Shown one piece after another: positions 1 to 8,398 of a DNA stretch of 18,984 bases. The translations under genes were made by a program, and so were the position numbers. The DNA is from an uncultured Lachnospiraceae bacterium (GTDB lineage Bacteria; Bacillota_A; Clostridia; Lachnospirales; Lachnospiraceae), in NCBI GenBank assembly GCA_902801585.1, contig CADCIU010000053.1, forward strand, positions 1 to 18,984. The letters run 5' to 3'. Below the pieces are notes generated by a model that was not told the DNA's origin, did not search any database, and worked only from the letters and a program-made list of their open reading frames with translations. Positions within the stretch are counted from its first letter, which is position 1, and each line of letters opens with the position of its first letter.

Positions 1-46
1 AGCCCGGCCGCGCCCGATTATTCGTCAATGGGGGAAGGAGAGGCAC

Positions 47-1561
47 ATGAGTCTGCTGGAAATGAGAGACATACGGAAGTCGTTCAGCGGCGTCTCCGTA
101 TTGAAAGGCGTACAGCTCACAGTGGAGAGCGGCGAAGTTCATGCGCTTTTGGGAGAGAACGGCGCGGGAAAATCTACGCTGATGAATATATTGACCGGCG
201 TTCTGCCCAGGGACGGCGGAACGATCAAATTTGACGGACAGGAGCTTGAGCACATAACGATCACACAGTCCGAGAAGATGGGGATCGCGTTCGTGCACCA
301 GGAACTCAACTTGTTTAATGATCTCAAAGTGTTTGAGAACATGTTCCTGAACAGGGAGTACACTAACAAGATGGGCATGCTGGACAAGAAGCGCATGCGC
401 GCCGAGGCCCGGGAGCTCTTTGAAAGACTGGGCGTGGAGATCGATCCGGACGCCGTGGTCTCGGATCTCAAGACCAGCCAGAAGCAGCTGCTGGAGATCT
501 GCAAGGCGCTGCACCTGAAGGCGAAGCTGATCATCCTCGATGAGCCCACCACATCCCTGAACAACGAGGAAGTGGATCACCTCTTCGGAATTTTGAGAAA
601 GCTCAAAGACGAGGGGACTTCATTTATCTTTATTTCCCACAAGATGCCGGAGATCTTCGCACTGGCAGACCGCTATACCGTTTTCAGGAACGGTGAATAC
701 ATCGGCGAGGGAAAGATCAGTGAGACAACGCCCGAGAAGGTCACGATCATGATGGTCGGAGAGTCCTATTCCAATGCCGAGGTCTATGAAAAGAGGGCGC
801 TCGGTGAGGAGGCCCTCAAACTTGAAGGCTTTACTGGTGACGGGTTCCATGACATCAACCTTTCCGTCAAGAAGGGTGAGATCGTCGGCATGACGGGACT
901 GCAGGGAAGCGGCAGCAGTGAAATGCTGCAGGCGATCTTCGGGTCGACGAGGGCTACAGCCGGCACGGTGACAGCTTTCGGCAGGAGCGTTCCCCATAAT
1001 TCCATTCACGGGGCCATGAAGGCAGGGATCGCCATGCTGCCCAATAACCGCAAGGAGAACAGTGTTTTGCCGGATATGTCCCTGATGGAAAACATGGCCA
1101 TTTCCGAACAGACACTGTCGGCGGCCAAACTTCCGGTGGACACGAAGAGAGATAAAAAGAGATACGACGAGTACAAACAGATGCTGAATATCAAGGCGCA
1201 GAACAGTACGGACCTGATCACATCGCTGTCCGGCGGCAATCAGCAGAAGATCTTTATTGCCAGATGGCTCAACACAGACGCAGAGATCCTGATCCTGGAC
1301 AACCCGACCCAGGGTATTGATGTCGGCGCGAAAGCGGAGATCTACCGCCTGATCCTGGAACTGGCGAAAGCAGGTAAGACAATACTCATCAACACGCTGG
1401 AGATTCCCGAGATCATGAAGGTGGCGGACAGATGCATCGTCTTCTACGACGGTCATATGATCAAGGAGCTGGCGCATGAGGAGATCAACGAACAGGATGT
1501 AATGCTTTACAGTGTCGGCATCACGGAGAAGGCCGCAGGAGAGGAGAGTGCACAGTCATGA
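47..1561 (+). CDS. Sugar ABC transporter, tandem ATP-binding subunit (RbsA/MglA/XylG type)
   Basis: This is the cytoplasmic ATPase of a ribose/galactose/xylose-type importer, 504 aa, the normal length for the fused two-domain family. In domain 1, Walker A GENGAGKST is at 36-44, Walker B LIILDEPTTSL is at 161-171 and the switch His (FISHK) is H198; its signature is degraded (LKTSQKQ, 141-147). In domain 2, the P-loop lacks Lys (GLQGSGSSE, 284-292, usual for the family), the signature LSGGNQQK (394-401) is intact, and Walker B reads LILDNPTQGIDVG, with Asn419 where a catalytic Glu is common. The one consensus ATP site is therefore domain 1 Walker A/B plus the domain 2 signature. The start is ATG 47 after GGGGGAAGGAG (30-40). 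The stop overlaps the permease start (ATGA at 1558-1561), implying translational coupling. No substrate-binding protein is in view; it probably lies upstream. The sugar is not identifiable. Confidence 0.95.
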   Translation: MSLLEMRDIRKSFSGVSVLKGVQLTVESGEVHALLGENGAGKSTLMNILTGVLPRDGGTIKFDGQELEHITITQSEKMGIAFVHQELNLFNDLKVFENMFLNREYTNKMGMLDKKRMRAEARELFERLGVEIDPDAVVSDLKTSQKQLLEICKALHLKAKLIILDEPTTSLNNEEVDHLFGILRKLKDEGTSFIFISHKMPEIFALADRYTVFRNGEYIGEGKISETTPEKVTIMMVGESYSNAEVYEKRALGEEALKLEGFTGDGFHDINLSVKKGEIVGMTGLQGSGSSEMLQAIFGSTRATAGTVTAFGRSVPHNSIHGAMKAGIAMLPNNRKENSVLPDMSLMENMAISEQTLSAAKLPVDTKRDKKRYDEYKQMLNIKAQNSTDLITSLSGGNQQKIFIARWLNTDAEILILDNPTQGIDVGAKAEIYRLILELAKAGKTILINTLEIPEIMKVADRCIVFYDGHMIKELAHEEINEQDVMLYSVGITEKAAGEESAQS

Positions 1562-2559
1562 AGAAACTTGGCAAAGTTTGGTCAGAATACAGTTTCATCT
1601 TTGTACTGATCGTTATTTTTATCGTATATGCGATCACCAGCTCAGGTCTTACCTGGAGCGGCGTGATGAATATTTTCCGTCACAGTGCGGTCATCGGAAC
1701 TGTGGCACTGGGCATGGGCCTGATCTGTCTGACCGGTGAGATCGACCTCTCCGTGGGCTCTATGCTGGCACTCACTGCAGGGTTTTCCGTTATGGTGTTC
1801 AATGTCACCGGGAGCATTCTGCTGACACTTCTTTTCGCATTGGGCTTCGGCGCATTGTGCGGCTTCGTAAACGGCCTTCTGGTCGGCGGCGTGCAAATGC
1901 CTGCTTTCATTGTGACGCTGGCGACGATGCTGATCTACAGGTCCTTTGCCCAGTACTTCTGCCAGCATGTGGACCGCGCGCTGATCGGCGGCGGCAGCAG
2001 TGTCTATAAGATGGACACCGCGAAAGCTTCTTATCAGGCACTGTTCGGCTTCGGCAACGGCAAGATCGCGACGATCCCCACAGTAGGTATCGTGATGCTC
2101 GTCATGACGGCGCTGTTCGTCTACCTGTCCGAATGGACCAAGTACGGCAAGAAGATCTATGCGATCGGCTCCAACTCCAAGGCAGCCAGGATGAGCGGCA
2201 TCGGCGTCAGTAAGATGAAGATCTCCGCTTTCACGATCTGCGGGATCCTGACCGGCCTGGGCGCATTCCTCTGGATCGCCATGAACGGGAGCGCAGACCC
2301 GGCAACGACCGGCAGCAGCTATGAGATGTATGCCATCGCGTCAGTTGTCCTGGGCGGCATTGCCATGAGCGGCGGACGCGGCAAGATGCTGGGCGTCCTG
2401 TTCGGCGCCATGTCCTACACCATCGTTGACAAGATCATCGTAGCGCTGAAGATGGATTCCCTGATCAACAACGCGATCAAGGGGATCATCCTGATCCTGG
2501 TCATCCTGGTGCAGGTGGCGGGACCGCAGATCCGCGAGAAGTTCAGAAAAGCAGCATGA
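1558..2559 (+). CDS. Sugar ABC transporter permease (RbsC/MglC family)
   Basis: Inner-membrane channel subunit of the same importer, 333 aa, with about 8-10 hydrophobic segments beginning at residue 12. Family landmarks are GEIDLSVGS at 60-68 (the GGIDLSVG motif of BPD_transp_2 permeases) and a C-terminal stretch ASVVLGGIAMSGGRGK followed by MLGVLFGA. These are characteristic of ribose, galactose, xylose and autoinducer-2 type permeases. The start codon lies inside the end of the ATPase gene (ATGA overlap), so the two proteins are very probably made together. The gene is followed at once by a dispersed repeat copy (2560) and then a strong terminator, so the transporter operon ends here. Substrate is unknown. 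Confidence 0.94.
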   Translation: MKKLGKVWSEYSFIFVLIVIFIVYAITSSGLTWSGVMNIFRHSAVIGTVALGMGLICLTGEIDLSVGSMLALTAGFSVMVFNVTGSILLTLLFALGFGALCGFVNGLLVGGVQMPAFIVTLATMLIYRSFAQYFCQHVDRALIGGGSSVYKMDTAKASYQALFGFGNGKIATIPTVGIVMLVMTALFVYLSEWTKYGKKIYAIGSNSKAARMSGIGVSKMKISAFTICGILTGLGAFLWIAMNGSADPATTGSSYEMYAIASVVLGGIAMSGGRGKMLGVLFGAMSYTIVDKIIVALKMDSLINNAIKGIILILVILVQVAGPQIREKFRKAA

Positions 2560-2591
2560 GGTGTCAGAGGGACGGTTCTTCTGACAACTTT
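2560..2591 (+). repeat. Dispersed REP-like repeat, single copy (R1)
   Basis: One 32-nt copy of the window's dispersed repeat, beginning GGTGTCAGAGGGACGG and continuing TTCTTCTGACAAC. It starts on the base immediately after the permease stop codon. It contains the short inverted pair TGTCA/TGACA, so it can form a weak hairpin. It differs from the commonest version at two bases near the start. It lies just upstream of the operon terminator. Confidence 0.85.
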
Positions 2592-2598
2592 CAAGGTG

Positions 2599-2639
2599 AC
2601 GGGGCTGCCGCATTTTAAAATGCGGCAGCCCCGTTTTTA
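2599..2639 (+). terminator. Rho-independent terminator of the sugar ABC operon
   Basis: A perfect 36-nt palindrome (2599-2634) whose arms run ACGGGGCTGCCGCA then TTTT, mirrored exactly, followed by a run of T (GTTTTTA). The AT-rich centre TTTTAAAA would form the loop. It has the stem and U-tract of an intrinsic terminator. The stem start GGGGCTGCCGCA is shared with the terminator after the GH32 gene. Confidence 0.9.
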
Positions 2640-2685
2640 TTGGTCAAACATCCCGAAGGTCTCGGGGCACAAACGATGAGAAACA

Positions 2686-2694
2686 TGGTATCAT
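2686..2694 (+). promoter_or_regulatory. Possible extended -10 promoter for the DUF1295/MscS pair
   Basis: TGG-TATCAT forms an extended -10-like element in the gap between the terminator at 2599-2639 and the next gene. No good -35 box is present 16-18 nt upstream. A promoter is expected here because the preceding operon is terminated. A 6-bp inverted pair CCCTGA (2716-2721)/TCAGGG (2742-2747) lies in the leader. Its role, if any, is unknown. Confidence 0.3.
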
Positions 2695-2797
2695 GAGATA
2701 AAGCTGCTTTGGGAACCCTGATGGATCGTCACCACAAAAAGTCAGGGGACTCGGGCTCTGCAGCATAAGGTCGGCCGGAAGGCGGAAGGAGATCAGC

Positions 2798-3592
2798 ATG
2801 AGTTTATTCTGGAAGATGGCAATCCTGGCTCTGGTATTCAGCAGTATAGGGTTCAAAAAATACGTTTGGTTCATTTCAATCGGATACGGATTTTCAGTCG
2901 CCGCGATCGGAGCGGGTCTGCTCATACTTGGCGGCGCGGGACTGACAGCGGGGACGATCTGCGCCTCGATCCTGTTCATTTTGTATGGACTGCGTTTGGG
3001 AGGGTATCTCGCTTACAGAGAACTCAGGAGCGCAAGCTATAACAGCAAGATGAAGACCGAGATCAAATCCGGGGACGGCATGAGTATAGCGGCCAAGTGC
3101 GCAATCTGGATCAGCGCAGCTCTCCTGTATGTCTGCGAGACTTCGCCCGTGATCTTCAGGATCATGAACGCAAAAGGGACTGATACGGTCCTGATCATCG
3201 GCATTCTGATCAGTATAGTCGGGCTGGTGGTCGAGACCTGCGCGGACCTGCAGAAAAACGCCGCCAAAAAAGTGAACCCCCGCCGCTTTGTGGACACCGG
3301 CCTGTATCGGATTGTCAGGTGCCCCAATTACTTCGGTGAGATGCTCTTTTGGACAGGTGTCTTTGTCGGCGGAATTACTGCGCTGCACGGCGTACTTCAG
3401 TGGGTCGCCGCCCTGGCCGGCTACCTCGGGATCATCTACGTTATGTTCGGCGGCGCCAGAAGGCTGGAGATCCGGCAGAACAGAACCTACGGGAGTGATC
3501 CGGAGTACCGGGCTTATGTCAAAAAGACACCGATCATGATCCCATTGATTCCGCTCTACAGCGTCGAAAAGTACAAGTGGCTGGTTGCGTGA
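2798..3592 (+). CDS. DUF1295 family integral membrane protein (steroid 5-alpha-reductase/ICMT-like fold)
   Basis: A 264-aa polytopic membrane protein with about six hydrophobic segments (roughly 5-30, 32-65, 100-120, 130-147, 182-200, 203-220). The family signature is in the C-terminal half: VETCADLQK (145-153), then GLYRIVRCPNYFGE (168-181) and a conserved polar tail RQNRTYGSDPEYRAYVKKTP (226-245). This pattern matches DUF1295, related to the steroid 5-alpha-reductase C-terminal domain and isoprenylcysteine methyltransferases. The family is mostly uncharacterised; a membrane reductase or methyltransferase role is possible but unproven. The start is ATG 2798 after AAGGAG (2786-2791). The mechanosensitive channel gene begins 34 nt downstream, so the two are probably cotranscribed. 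Confidence 0.85.
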   Translation: MSLFWKMAILALVFSSIGFKKYVWFISIGYGFSVAAIGAGLLILGGAGLTAGTICASILFILYGLRLGGYLAYRELRSASYNSKMKTEIKSGDGMSIAAKCAIWISAALLYVCETSPVIFRIMNAKGTDTVLIIGILISIVGLVVETCADLQKNAAKKVNPRRFVDTGLYRIVRCPNYFGEMLFWTGVFVGGITALHGVLQWVAALAGYLGIIYVMFGGARRLEIRQNRTYGSDPEYRAYVKKTPIMIPLIPLYSVEKYKWLVA

Positions 3593-3626
3593 AATGAGAT
3601 AAGTATTAACAGTGAGGGGAAGGACT

Positions 3627-6623
3627 ATGAGCAATCCTGCCAAAAGACTGATCTATACGATCGTCACCGCACTCGTGTTTCTCGGTATTTACGCCGGAAC
3701 AATGTTCTATGTTGAAAAGCAGCACTACGAGAAACTGATCGCGATGCACAACCGCTCTCAGACGGACAGTCTGCGCGGAATATTGGACCGGTATGAGCAT
3801 ACAGAAACAGAGATCGGAAAGCTCTTTTATGATGAGCTGAATACAGAAGTCAGGCTGAAGGCTCTTTCTCTTGCAGCCGGAATGACAGACGGGCAGTACA
3901 AAGGACTCCGTATGTGGGAGAACGGAATGGCCGTCAGGGCCACTAACGGTAAGCCGGATCTTCCTGCGGAGGCTGCAGGCATGTTTCCCGAACTCACGGC
4001 AGAGATCATCAGGGATGAGTATGTGCAGACCCGGACCGTGAAAGTCAAAGGGGAAGAAGCCCCTGTGGATGTGCTCCTGACCAGCGGCAGGATCGCCGGT
4101 GACTGGTACTACGTCAGGTGGACACCGGTGCAGGAGTATGACGACTATATCATGTCCTATTTTGACAAAACACACCTGCTGAAGGAGATGTCTGATCTGT
4201 ACAGCGGTGAGATCTTTCTGGTCTCAGCGGATGATCATGATGCGGAGGGGGAAAAGGGAACCATACTGTACGGAACAGAAGGGATCAAGGAGTTCGGAAC
4301 CCTGTCTGAAATTGGTGTCAGGGAAGAAGACCTTCAGAAAGACTACTTTGAATTCAGTCTCGGCGGCACGGAGTATATTTGTTCACCGGCAGTACTTGAA
4401 TCGGGACGGACCATTGTCTGCTGTGACTCCATTGAAGAAGAAAAAGCCGCGTTTTACGGAGAAATCATCACGCAGTTGTTGTTTGCCGCCTTCCTGATCA
4501 GTGTTCTGATCGTATGGTGCTATTATTCCACGGTGATGGTGATCAAGAATAAGCTCAGTGATGACCAGGTGAAAAACTACACGCCCGAGGCGGTAAGGAG
4601 GAAAACGGCAAGGCTGGGAGGAATGTCAGTTCTGCTCGTATTTATCGTGGCTTTTCTCACGGTGGCGATGCAGTATATGTATCAGGAGGACAAAGTCGGG
4701 AGCGCCACACTCACCCTGCTGGAGAATCAGGTTGAGGCGGAGACCCAGACGGTTCCCGAAATAAACAGGAAAGACTCGGAGAGATACAAAGAGCTTGGCG
4801 CAGAGATTTCCGGGCTCCTCACAGAGCACCCCGACTATCTGACAAAAGGCCGCCTGAAGGAGATGGCCGGGATCATCTCTGCAGATTACCTGATCGTCTT
4901 TGATGAGAACGGAGATGAGATCGCCTGCAGCGAGAACTATACGGGCTTTTCCATGGGGACAGATGAAAAGGACAGCTCCTCTGATTTTCGCAGGCTTTTA
5001 AAAGGGATTCCTGCGGTAGTCCATGACAAGGAAGAAGACTTTATTACCCGGGAAGAGAGGCAGATCGTCGGCGTCAGGTATGAGCTGCCGGGTCAGGCGG
5101 GGCGGTATGGAGCGATCCTGATCTCGATCCCCTTGAGAACAGAAAAAGAAAACCCCGACGATCTGCTCGGTAAACAGGGGTTCTATCGTACAATGGCTTC
5201 CACCGGAGAAATGATCCTTGAGATCGATCCGGACTCGCAGCTGGTCGTGTCCGGAAGCCGGGAGGATTATGTCGGATCCGAAGCGGCGGGACTCGGCTTT
5301 AAAAAAGAGGCTTTGGTGGACCGCCATATGGACTTCTTCAGAATTGACCGGAAGTGGTATTTTGGCATATCCCGCCTGATTGACGGCAAAATATGCTATT
5401 ACATGGCAGACAATACAGCCATGCTGGTGATCGGGATGCTGTTTGCAGGCTTTACGGCGGCCGTTTTCATGTGCGGATACTGGCTGACGTCCAAATATGC
5501 ACTGCACGACTACACGAGTGAAAACTATAATAATTATCTGGCTTTGATCGAGGAAGCCAAAAAGAAAAGTCAGGAGAGACTGGACGAGGCGACGCCTTCA
5601 GTGGTCGCCTATGTTGAAAAATGGGACGATCTGCTCCCGGAACAGAAGACCAAGAGGGTGTTCCAGATCGGAATGGGGATTTTCATGTCATTGCTGCTGC
5701 TCATCGCACTGTCTGATACACCGATGTCCGGCCACTCTGTGCTGAACTTTGTGATCGAAGGTAACTGGACAAAGGGCCCCAATGTTTTCGGGATCGTCGC
5801 CGCGATCATGGTGTTCAGTATAGAATACCTTGCGTACCTCTTTGTCAAAGTGTGTTTCCTGCTTCTGTACGGCGTGCTGGATGCCAAAGGAGAGACGATC
5901 GGACGTCTGATCAGGAGTTTCATCAATTACATCCTGATCGCTGTTTCTATTTTCCTCGCCCTGAATTTCCTTGGCGTGGATACGTCTACGCTCCTGGCTT
6001 CTCTGGGCCTTTTATCCCTTGCGATCTCTCTGGGCGCGAAAGATATAGTGGCAGATATCCTGTCCGGGATCGGCGTAGTCTTCGAGGGGACATACAGTGT
6101 GGGGGATGTGATCGAGGTCGGAGGATTCAAGGGCAGAGTTATAGAGATCAATATCCGCACCACCAAACTTCTCGGGCCGCACAATGAGATCAAGACGATC
6201 AACAACAGCAATGTCAACAATGTGCTCAACCTCAGTAAAAAGACTTCTTTCTGCACAGTGAAATTTACTGCCGATGCAACCGATCCGCTCGGAGAGATCG
6301 AGGCGATGCTCGCGCGGGAACTTCCCGCTTACAAGGAGAAGATCCCCGGGCTCATCAGCGGCCCCAGATATCTGGGTGTGACGGGCATTGCGGACGGGAG
6401 GATAACACTTGAGATCATCGCGGAAGCCAAAGAGGAGAATCTCCACGCCGTGGGACGGGGAATGAACCGGATGCTGCAGTCGCTCTATGAGAGGGGACTT
6501 ATCGATGTCGAAAAAAGCAGCACGAGTGTTGTCCTGAATTTCGCTGAGGGTGATACCGGTATGTTGAGAACGCGGGTTTTGGAAGAAAAGAAACAAAGCG
6601 AGTCATCCGAGGTTGAGTTATAG
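3627..6623 (+). CDS. Large MscS-family mechanosensitive channel with two extracytoplasmic sensor-like segments
   Basis: A 998-aa membrane protein whose C-terminal third is an MscS channel. The pore-lining segment is near 786-817 (LLASLGLLSLAISLGAKD, then a VADILSG stretch), followed by the beta domain (EGTYSVGDVIEVGGFKGRV, 820-838, and RTTKLLGPHNEIKTINNSNV, 844-863) and an alpha/beta tail to about 972. The N-terminal two thirds are unusual: TM ~8-28, a roughly 250-residue outside segment (30-280), TM ~282-304, TM ~332-351, a second roughly 245-residue outside segment (352-596), TM ~597-620, then a basic linker and further TMs (~682-698, 718-740, 765-783). The outside segments resemble sensory input domains by layout only. 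I chose ATG 3627 over an in-frame GTG at 3612 because AGGGGAAGG (3613-3621) sits just before ATG 3627 and overlaps the GTG frame. Only the MscS assignment is firm. Confidence 0.9.
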   Translation: MSNPAKRLIYTIVTALVFLGIYAGTMFYVEKQHYEKLIAMHNRSQTDSLRGILDRYEHTETEIGKLFYDELNTEVRLKALSLAAGMTDGQYKGLRMWENGMAVRATNGKPDLPAEAAGMFPELTAEIIRDEYVQTRTVKVKGEEAPVDVLLTSGRIAGDWYYVRWTPVQEYDDYIMSYFDKTHLLKEMSDLYSGEIFLVSADDHDAEGEKGTILYGTEGIKEFGTLSEIGVREEDLQKDYFEFSLGGTEYICSPAVLESGRTIVCCDSIEEEKAAFYGEIITQLLFAAFLISVLIVWCYYSTVMVIKNKLSDDQVKNYTPEAVRRKTARLGGMSVLLVFIVAFLTVAMQYMYQEDKVGSATLTLLENQVEAETQTVPEINRKDSERYKELGAEISGLLTEHPDYLTKGRLKEMAGIISADYLIVFDENGDEIACSENYTGFSMGTDEKDSSSDFRRLLKGIPAVVHDKEEDFITREERQIVGVRYELPGQAGRYGAILISIPLRTEKENPDDLLGKQGFYRTMASTGEMILEIDPDSQLVVSGSREDYVGSEAAGLGFKKEALVDRHMDFFRIDRKWYFGISRLIDGKICYYMADNTAMLVIGMLFAGFTAAVFMCGYWLTSKYALHDYTSENYNNYLALIEEAKKKSQERLDEATPSVVAYVEKWDDLLPEQKTKRVFQIGMGIFMSLLLLIALSDTPMSGHSVLNFVIEGNWTKGPNVFGIVAAIMVFSIEYLAYLFVKVCFLLLYGVLDAKGETIGRLIRSFINYILIAVSIFLALNFLGVDTSTLLASLGLLSLAISLGAKDIVADILSGIGVVFEGTYSVGDVIEVGGFKGRVIEINIRTTKLLGPHNEIKTINNSNVNNVLNLSKKTSFCTVKFTADATDPLGEIEAMLARELPAYKEKIPGLISGPRYLGVTGIADGRITLEIIAEAKEENLHAVGRGMNRMLQSLYERGLIDVEKSSTSVVLNFAEGDTGMLRTRVLEEKKQSESSEVEL

Positions 6624-6629
6624 TATAAT
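6624..6629 (+). promoter_or_regulatory. Possible -10 box for the GH32 gene
   Basis: A perfect TATAAT begins directly after the MscS stop codon, 68 nt before the GH32 start. No convincing -35 box lies at 16-18 nt spacing, so this is weak. No terminator is seen between MscS and GH32, and read-through is also possible. Confidence 0.3.
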
Positions 6630-6696
6630 TGTATTTGAAATACCGTTCTTATTGCGGACCGGAGAACGCCGGAAGAAACAGGGGAGGTAAATAAGT

Positions 6697-8331
6697 ATGC
6701 AGAGTTATCGGCCGAAGTATCATGCAAGTGTACCGAAGGGATGGTCAAACGACCCGAACGGTACGGTATTTTATAAAGGAAAAGCGCATCTTTTTTATCA
6801 GCATTATCCCCATAAGGCGGAGTGGGGCACGATGCATTGGGGCCACTTTACCACAGATGATTTTGTGAAATGGGAAAATGAGCCGGTCGCACTTGTGCCG
6901 GACAAGGACTATGAAGTTATATGCGGATGCTGCTCGGGCAGCGCCATCGAGAAAGACGGCGATCTGTGGCTGATGTATACAGCAGCCCAGCCTGAGCGCC
7001 AGCGCCAGTGTATTGCGATCTCACAGGACGGGGGTATTCATTTTTCCAAGAGCAAGGACAATCCGATCCTGACGTCCGAGATGCTCAGCCCCGAGGTCAC
7101 AGAGACGGACTGCCGCGATCCCCGTCTGTTCCAAAAGGACGGCATGTATTACTTTATTGCAGGCGCGCGCGTGCTGACCAAAGAAGAATTGGATGCCGTC
7201 TTAAACGGAAAGGAAAAACCGATCAAGACCCGCGGGGGGGACATTATCATTCCCGACAGTTTATCGGGCGTAGCTATTTCCAGTCCGGAATTCATCTCAG
7301 GAATGGGTTATGCGGATCTGCGCTCGCCCTCTGCAGGACCGCTCCAGGGAGAAGAGGTGATCGAGAAGGACGGCTACGGAAACCTGATCCTTGCCCGCAG
7401 CAAAGATCTTCTTCACTGGGAGTATATCGGACATCTTTTGGAACCGGATACCGAGGGGCAGATCCCGATGGAACGTGAGTATTTTACCCTTGACGGTGTT
7501 TACGAGTGTCCGGATTATATGGAACTGGACGGGAAGGAAGTGGTGCTCACAAGTCCGCAGAACCTTCCGCAGATGGGCCCTGCCTATCAGAATGTACATT
7601 CAGGCATTTATCTGATCGGCGAGCTGAGTTTTGAAAACGGGCGATTCAGAGTGGATAAGATCGGTGAACTGGACCACGGCTTCGACTTTTACGCTGCGCA
7701 GACGTTCCGGATGCCCGACGGCAGAGTGATCATGGTCGCCTGGAAGGAGATGTGGGACCGCAACTTCCCTACCAGAGAAGAGGGGTGGGCAGGCACCTAC
7801 ACGCTTCCGCGGGAACTGCGCGTCGAGGATGGAGTACTGATCCAGAAGCCTGTCCGCGAGATCGAGAAGTACAGGAGGGGAAAGGTCACTTCCGGTGCGG
7901 TTACGATTTCGGACGGTGAATTCACCGTCAGGGGAGGTAGCGGCACATGCGCGGAGCTGCAAGTTACGCTTGAACTCGGGACAGCCCGGAAAGCCGGCCT
8001 CAAGCTATTCTGCGGAGAGGAACATGAGACGCTGGTCTATTATGACAAAGAGGCGGGGGAGATTATTTTTGACAGAAAAAAGAGCGGTATTCCGTTCTCC
8101 GGGTCGGAGAAGGATGTCGACCGCAGGGTCTGCCGGATCGGTGTAAAGGACAGCGTCGACCTTCATGTGTTCCTTGATATCAGCACCATTGAGGTCTTCA
8201 TTGACGGAGGACGCTATGTGATGACGGGAAATGTCTATCCGGACCCGGATAAGGACGACGGGATTTATTTCTTTGCTGAAGGCGGCAGCTGCACTTTCAG
8301 GGATTTGGTCAAGTACGATATTGAAGTTTGA
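6697..8331 (+). CDS. Glycoside hydrolase family 32, beta-fructofuranosidase / sucrose-6-phosphate hydrolase-like
   Basis: A 544-aa enzyme predicted to release fructose from sucrose, sucrose phosphate or fructo-oligosaccharides. The five-bladed propeller motifs are clear: WSNDPNG (16-22, nucleophile D19), FYQHYP (33-38), RDP (140-142, D141 stabilises the transition state) and YECP (269-272, acid/base E270). The C-terminal part (about 380-544, including DISTIEVFIDGG) fits the GH32 beta-sandwich. There is no signal peptide, so it acts in the cytoplasm. About 60 residues (162-225) are inserted between the blade carrying RDP and the stretch GNLILARSKDLLHWEYIG, where most family members have a short turn. 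RBS AGGGGAGGT (6680-6688) lies 8 nt before ATG. No sugar PTS or fructose transporter is adjacent. The exact substrate is unresolved. Confidence 0.93.
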   Translation: MQSYRPKYHASVPKGWSNDPNGTVFYKGKAHLFYQHYPHKAEWGTMHWGHFTTDDFVKWENEPVALVPDKDYEVICGCCSGSAIEKDGDLWLMYTAAQPERQRQCIAISQDGGIHFSKSKDNPILTSEMLSPEVTETDCRDPRLFQKDGMYYFIAGARVLTKEELDAVLNGKEKPIKTRGGDIIIPDSLSGVAISSPEFISGMGYADLRSPSAGPLQGEEVIEKDGYGNLILARSKDLLHWEYIGHLLEPDTEGQIPMEREYFTLDGVYECPDYMELDGKEVVLTSPQNLPQMGPAYQNVHSGIYLIGELSFENGRFRVDKIGELDHGFDFYAAQTFRMPDGRVIMVAWKEMWDRNFPTREEGWAGTYTLPRELRVEDGVLIQKPVREIEKYRRGKVTSGAVTISDGEFTVRGGSGTCAELQVTLELGTARKAGLKLFCGEEHETLVYYDKEAGEIIFDRKKSGIPFSGSEKDVDRRVCRIGVKDSVDLHVFLDISTIEVFIDGGRYVMTGNVYPDPDKDDGIYFFAEGGSCTFRDLVKYDIEV

Positions 8332-8346
8332 ATGAAGAGGCTGCAG

Positions 8347-8392
8347 GGGCTGCCGCACTGAGAAATGATTCTTAGGGCGGCGGCCTTTTTTT
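8347..8392 (+). terminator. Rho-independent terminator after GH32
   Basis: The stem GGCTGCCGC (8348-8356) pairs with GCGGCGGCC (8377-8385) through one G-U pair, followed by seven T residues (8386-8392). The stem start GGGGCTGCCGCA also occurs in the terminator at 2599. Confidence 0.85.
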
Positions 8393-8398
8393 GGTTCG

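Noticed and set aside
1..50. Tail of an upstream gene ending with TGA at 48-50, overlapping the ATPase ATG (ATGA).
   Set aside because: An open frame runs from the window edge to this stop, but only about 15 residues are visible and they match no family. It could be chance, so it is not annotated.
620..1477. A 285-aa minus-strand frame opposite the ABC ATPase.
   Set aside because: It is antisense to an obvious ATPase. The protein sequence is Arg/His/Gln/Asp-rich and family-less, as expected of a shadow frame.
2641..2797. Possible riboswitch in the leader of the DUF1295 gene.
   Set aside because: Only one 6-bp inverted pair is seen. No known riboswitch core motif is recognisable and no expression platform is visible.
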